Positions 6,329 through 8,533 of a DNA stretch of 8,533 nucleotides are shown here, piece after piece (position 1 is the first letter of the stretch; every line of letters begins with the position of its first letter). The stretch is from positions 1-8,533 of the forward strand of contig CAMUQE010000080.1 of NCBI GenBank assembly GCA_947096075.1, written 5' to 3'. This DNA is from Veillonella parvula (lineage in GTDB: Bacteria > Bacillota > Negativicutes > Veillonellales > Veillonellaceae). A program made the translations under genes and the position numbers. The notes under the pieces were generated by a model. That model did no database searches and was not told the DNA's origin. It was given only the letters and a program-made list of their open reading frames with translations.

Positions 6329-6424
6329 CTATTTAACTAAATACAAGCCCAACAGAACATATACGATTCCTACTATCAAACCTAAAACTCACACTATGCT
6401 CAGGATATAAGAAGTAAATTATCA
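6329..6424 (-). pseudogene. Remnant encoding a membrane helix, between toxin 1 and its immunity gene
   Basis: Between the toxin stop and the immunity start, one minus-strand frame encodes VLGLIVGIVYVLLGLYLVK then TAG (6329-6388). It is preceded, after an in-frame TGA (6389-6391), by FTSYILSIV back to a TAA. If the TGA was once TGG, the whole would be one hydrophobic helix of about 25 residues. There is no start codon or ribosome binding site. I read it as the decayed end of an older small immunity-type gene, but a chance hydrophobic frame in AT-rich DNA cannot be excluded. Confidence 0.3.
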
Positions 6425-6429
6425 TAAAA

Positions 6430-7917
6430 TCATACTATTCTTAACTTATCAAATCTAAAATCAATTTGAACACGAGAGTTAGTCAGAGTCCTCATTTCCT
6501 GCATATGAACACCAATACCATTAATCATGTTTCCTATAGAACTATATATATCTTGTTCCTTCTTAAAATCATATCGATCTGTAACTATTCCATTGATAAA
6601 ATATGTATCATCATGAGATCTAAACGCTTTAAAAGATATACTAGCACCATGAACACCTAAAGCTAAATCTAATGTAGCCAAGCCGCTTCTCAAATTCCCA
6701 ATCTTTAAATCATTAAAGGCTCTAGTTTCATTAAACTCAATAGGAATTGTGGCTATAACAGTCTTAGGATTTGTTATTGGACTGTTTTTTATAGCATTTA
6801 TTATGGCCTCTTTCACCATATCAGAGTTCTCTACTTTTTTACTTCCTAAGCTATTATATTGATATAGTATATTTTTGGTACCTTTACTAGCCTGCTTTGT
6901 AATATCAGATGCTAACCCCATAGTTTCATAGCCTATTATCTGAGGCATATTAGCTGATAAAGACTCAATGGATCCTCCTTGAATTTGATCGGCTAATTCT
7001 TGAATTACACCTTTCTCAACCTTAGAAATAGCTATATTAAGCTTTGTAAGATCAGCTAGCTTTAAATTACTATTACTATATTTAGGCTGCAAAAAAAGTT
7101 CTCGTCTAGATTTAGCCTGACTAAAACTAGTATAATACTTAACTCCTGTAGACTTATCTAACAAAGTATATCCTATTGAATCATCAAGATTATTAGATAA
7201 ATCAAATGTTTGATACAAATCAAGATAATACGTTTTGATAGCATTTAGATATTCATCATACGTACTATAATTCTTTCTTTGTATTTTATCTGATAGCTCA
7301 TTTAGTAGCCATTCATTATGTTCAACCTCACGTCTATCACTAATCTTTCTAAAATTAAAATTTATAGGATCTGAAGACACAATATGCTTATTATCTTGAT
7401 CCAAAATTGCATAATAATTTTTATTCTCTATGGATACCCCTTCTAAGCCTTTACCAATTAGAATTTCTTCACCAATTAAAGCAGAAGCTGCTTTTACAAA
7501 CATTAAATATTTATTAAAGTCTAATTTATCTGATTCACTTACAAATATTTTATTTCTTAACACTTCTAATTCAGCTTCTTGTTCATTATCAATTTTTTCC
7601 CACTTCTCACGAACTTTTAATTTTTCAATCTCCGTTGATGCCTCCTTAAGTTCTTTTAAATACATAATAATTTGCTTATGTGTCAAATAATTATTTTGTG
7701 TAGCAGATAATGAAATACCAGAACCCAATGAAGAGTGTGAAACTGTATTACCTAATATTGCACTAGCAATTTTATATACATCAGAGTTATCAACATATTT
7801 ACCATCAGCATTTATTGTACTATTAGGATGTTTAGCTAGTTCCTTAGCAATAGCCCCCACCATTATCTCATTAGCACTAGCAGTTGCAAAACCGTCTAAA
7901 CTGGAGCCTCCAGCCAT
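6430..7917 (-). CDS. CdiA C-terminal region (toxin 1) with pre-toxin domain
   Basis: 495 residues from the first ATG. Residues 1-80 are the VENN-type pre-toxin domain with variant motif ATQNNYLTHKQ (72-82). Residues 83-125 are a charged, probably coiled-coil spacer (KEASTEIEKLK, KWEKI). Residues 126-395 show no domain I know. The last 100 residues look like a compact beta-rich domain with VTDRYDF (Asp447, Tyr449, Asp450, Phe451). A D-x-Y-D motif is typical of colicin M-like lipid II-degrading toxins, though the His expected six residues after the second Asp is Asp456 here, so this is a hypothesis. The ATG has no ribosome binding site. The frame is open 60 bases upstream to the TAG that ends the cdiA-like gene, so this is probably the native CdiA tail cut off by a nonsense codon, or made by read-through. 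A probable immunity gene follows. Confidence 0.75.
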   Translation of the reverse strand: MAGGSSLDGFATASANEIMVGAIAKELAKHPNSTINADGKYVDNSDVYKIASAILGNTVSHSSLGSGISLSATQNNYLTHKQIIMYLKELKEASTEIEKLKVREKWEKIDNEQEAELEVLRNKIFVSESDKLDFNKYLMFVKAASALIGEEILIGKGLEGVSIENKNYYAILDQDNKHIVSSDPINFNFRKISDRREVEHNEWLLNELSDKIQRKNYSTYDEYLNAIKTYYLDLYQTFDLSNNLDDSIGYTLLDKSTGVKYYTSFSQAKSRRELFLQPKYSNSNLKLADLTKLNIAISKVEKGVIQELADQIQGGSIESLSANMPQIIGYETMGLASDITKQASKGTKNILYQYNSLGSKKVENSDMVKEAIINAIKNSPITNPKTVIATIPIEFNETRAFNDLKIGNLRSGLATLDLALGVHGASISFKAFRSHDDTYFINGIVTDRYDFKKEQDIYSSIGNMINGIGVHMQEMRTLTNSRVQIDFRFDKLRIV

Positions 7918-8340
7918 ATTAGAGACTACTACACCGAAACCACCGTGTAAAGCAACTTTATAAATGCCGCCATCTTTCTATTTATCAGCTTCTTTTTGAT
8001 ATCGTTTTTTTAGAGTTTCATCAGAAGTGTTAACTGCTTTTTCCTCATACTTCTGAGCTTGCTTCATTGCAATATCGCCAATTAACTTAAAGCCTTCATC
8101 AGATACAGCATTAACGTATTCCATACGTTCTTTTACATCAGCCTTATCAAATATTGGTTTAATACTATTGAGTGCATGTTCAGTATCTCCGTTAATAGTA
8201 GTAAGAGTTTTACCCTCTACTTCTACCAATATAGCATCGCTAATAGCAGATTTAGTGGTAGATTGGGTTTCATCTGATACTGGAATAGAAACTACCGGAG
8301 ATAGCCCTAATGGGTTGATTTTACCGAGAATACCTTTTGC
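7671..8340 (-). repeat. Direct repeat, copy B (cdiA end plus pre-toxin domain)
   Basis: Partner of copy A at 5031-5700. The stretch 7746-8076 is identical to 5106-5436 and contains the amber codon at 7978-7980, while 8077-8340 differs at about 28 positions. In this copy the homologous frame continues past 8340 into haemagglutinin sequence, so this is the parental side and copy A is the truncated one. Confidence 0.95.
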
Positions 8341-8533
8341 TGTCAATCCAGACATATTCATGGCTATACCAGATTTTTTAGCCTTATAAGACGCTTCATT
8401 ATGAAGGTCTTCCATAACTAGAGATTTGGTAGACAGCTTATTTTTTTCAGGTGTAGCTTTACTAGTTATAATAGCACCTTTTAATGTTGTCGTATTGCCA
8501 ACAGTAATATTCACACCATCATTACCTGCATGT
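7978..8533 (-). CDS. Filamentous haemagglutinin / CdiA-like exoprotein, 3' end (partial)
   Basis: The frame is open to the right edge (184 codons in the window), so the gene begins outside. The GTG at 8514 is internal: the codons before it read HAGNDG and continue the repeat. GVNITVGNTTTLKGAIITS is typical of the filamentous-haemagglutinin repeats of two-partner secreted exoproteins, whose large beta-helix is exported through an outer-membrane TpsB/CdiB pore to the cell surface. Then come a linker (INPLGLSPVVSIPVSDE) and a charged helical segment (RMEYVNAVSDEGFKLIGDIAMKQ) that precedes the pre-toxin in CdiA proteins. The gene ends at TAG (7978-7980), but the same frame runs on through KDGGIYKVALHGGFG into the toxin 1 pre-toxin. 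One base change (TGG to TAG) could explain this break. As written, the exoprotein would lack its toxin. Confidence 0.8.
   Translation of the reverse strand, partial: HAGNDGVNITVGNTTTLKGAIITSKATPEKNKLSTKSLVMEDLHNEASYKAKKSGIAMNMSGLTAKGILGKINPLGLSPVVSIPVSDETQSTTKSAISDAILVEVEGKTLTTINGDTEHALNSIKPIFDKADVKERMEYVNAVSDEGFKLIGDIAMKQAQKYEEKAVNTSDETLKKRYQKEADK

Noticed and set aside
5031..8340. The 670-bp direct repeats as ends of a transposon or CRISPR-like array
   Set aside because: The repeats encode protein and keep frame. No transposase, terminal inverted repeats or short regular repeats are present. They fit duplicated CDI modules.
8512..8514. GTG as the start of a 178-residue gene
   Set aside because: The frame is open to the window edge and the upstream codons continue the haemagglutinin repeat. 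It is the 3' end of a longer gene.

Overview
The window looks like the chromosome of a low-to-medium GC Negativicute, most likely Veillonella (inference, about 70% sure). The housekeeping proteins (serine acetyltransferase, cysteine synthase, a 165-residue unimodular QueF) resemble Firmicute versions. The right third, however, carries the 3' end of a filamentous-haemagglutinin/CdiA-type exoprotein, which needs an outer membrane. A Firmicute-like genome with an outer-membrane secretion system points to the diderm Negativicutes. Every supported gene is on the minus strand, so transcription runs from high to low coordinates.

Right part (8533 to 3851): a contact-dependent inhibition (CDI) locus tail. 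The 3' end of a cdiA-like gene enters from the right edge and stops at an amber codon (7978-7980). The same frame continues after it into a pre-toxin domain and a 495-residue C-terminal toxin region (toxin 1), followed by a membrane-anchored probable immunity protein. Next comes a second, 'orphan' module: a truncated copy of the same cdiA segment, the same amber codon, the same pre-toxin domain, a different toxin C-terminus (toxin 2, with a glycine-rich hydrophobic end) and a four-helix membrane immunity protein overlapping it by one base. The two modules share a direct repeat of about 670 bp, spaced exactly 2640 bp. Its central 331 bp, including the amber codon, are identical, while the part on the cdiA side differs at about one base in ten. 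This mosaic pattern suggests recent gene conversion, and it is the homology through which toxin tails could be exchanged. A long hairpin with U-runs ends the cassette.

Middle part (3610 to 2188): queF, for queuosine synthesis, with a clear extended -10 promoter, and an unidentified multi-helix membrane protein starting one base after the queF stop.

Left part (2133 to 216): cysK (O-acetylserine sulfhydrylase) then cysE (serine O-acetyltransferase), the two enzymes that turn serine into cysteine. Each seems to have its own promoter. An intrinsic terminator lies between the likely cysK promoter and the cysK ribosome binding site, so cysK may be controlled by attenuation. CysE ends in isoleucine, the residue that docks into CysK in the cysteine synthase complex. 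A perfect terminator hairpin closes cysE. The first 215 bases are AT-rich, with no gene I can support but with a perfect 20-bp palindrome.
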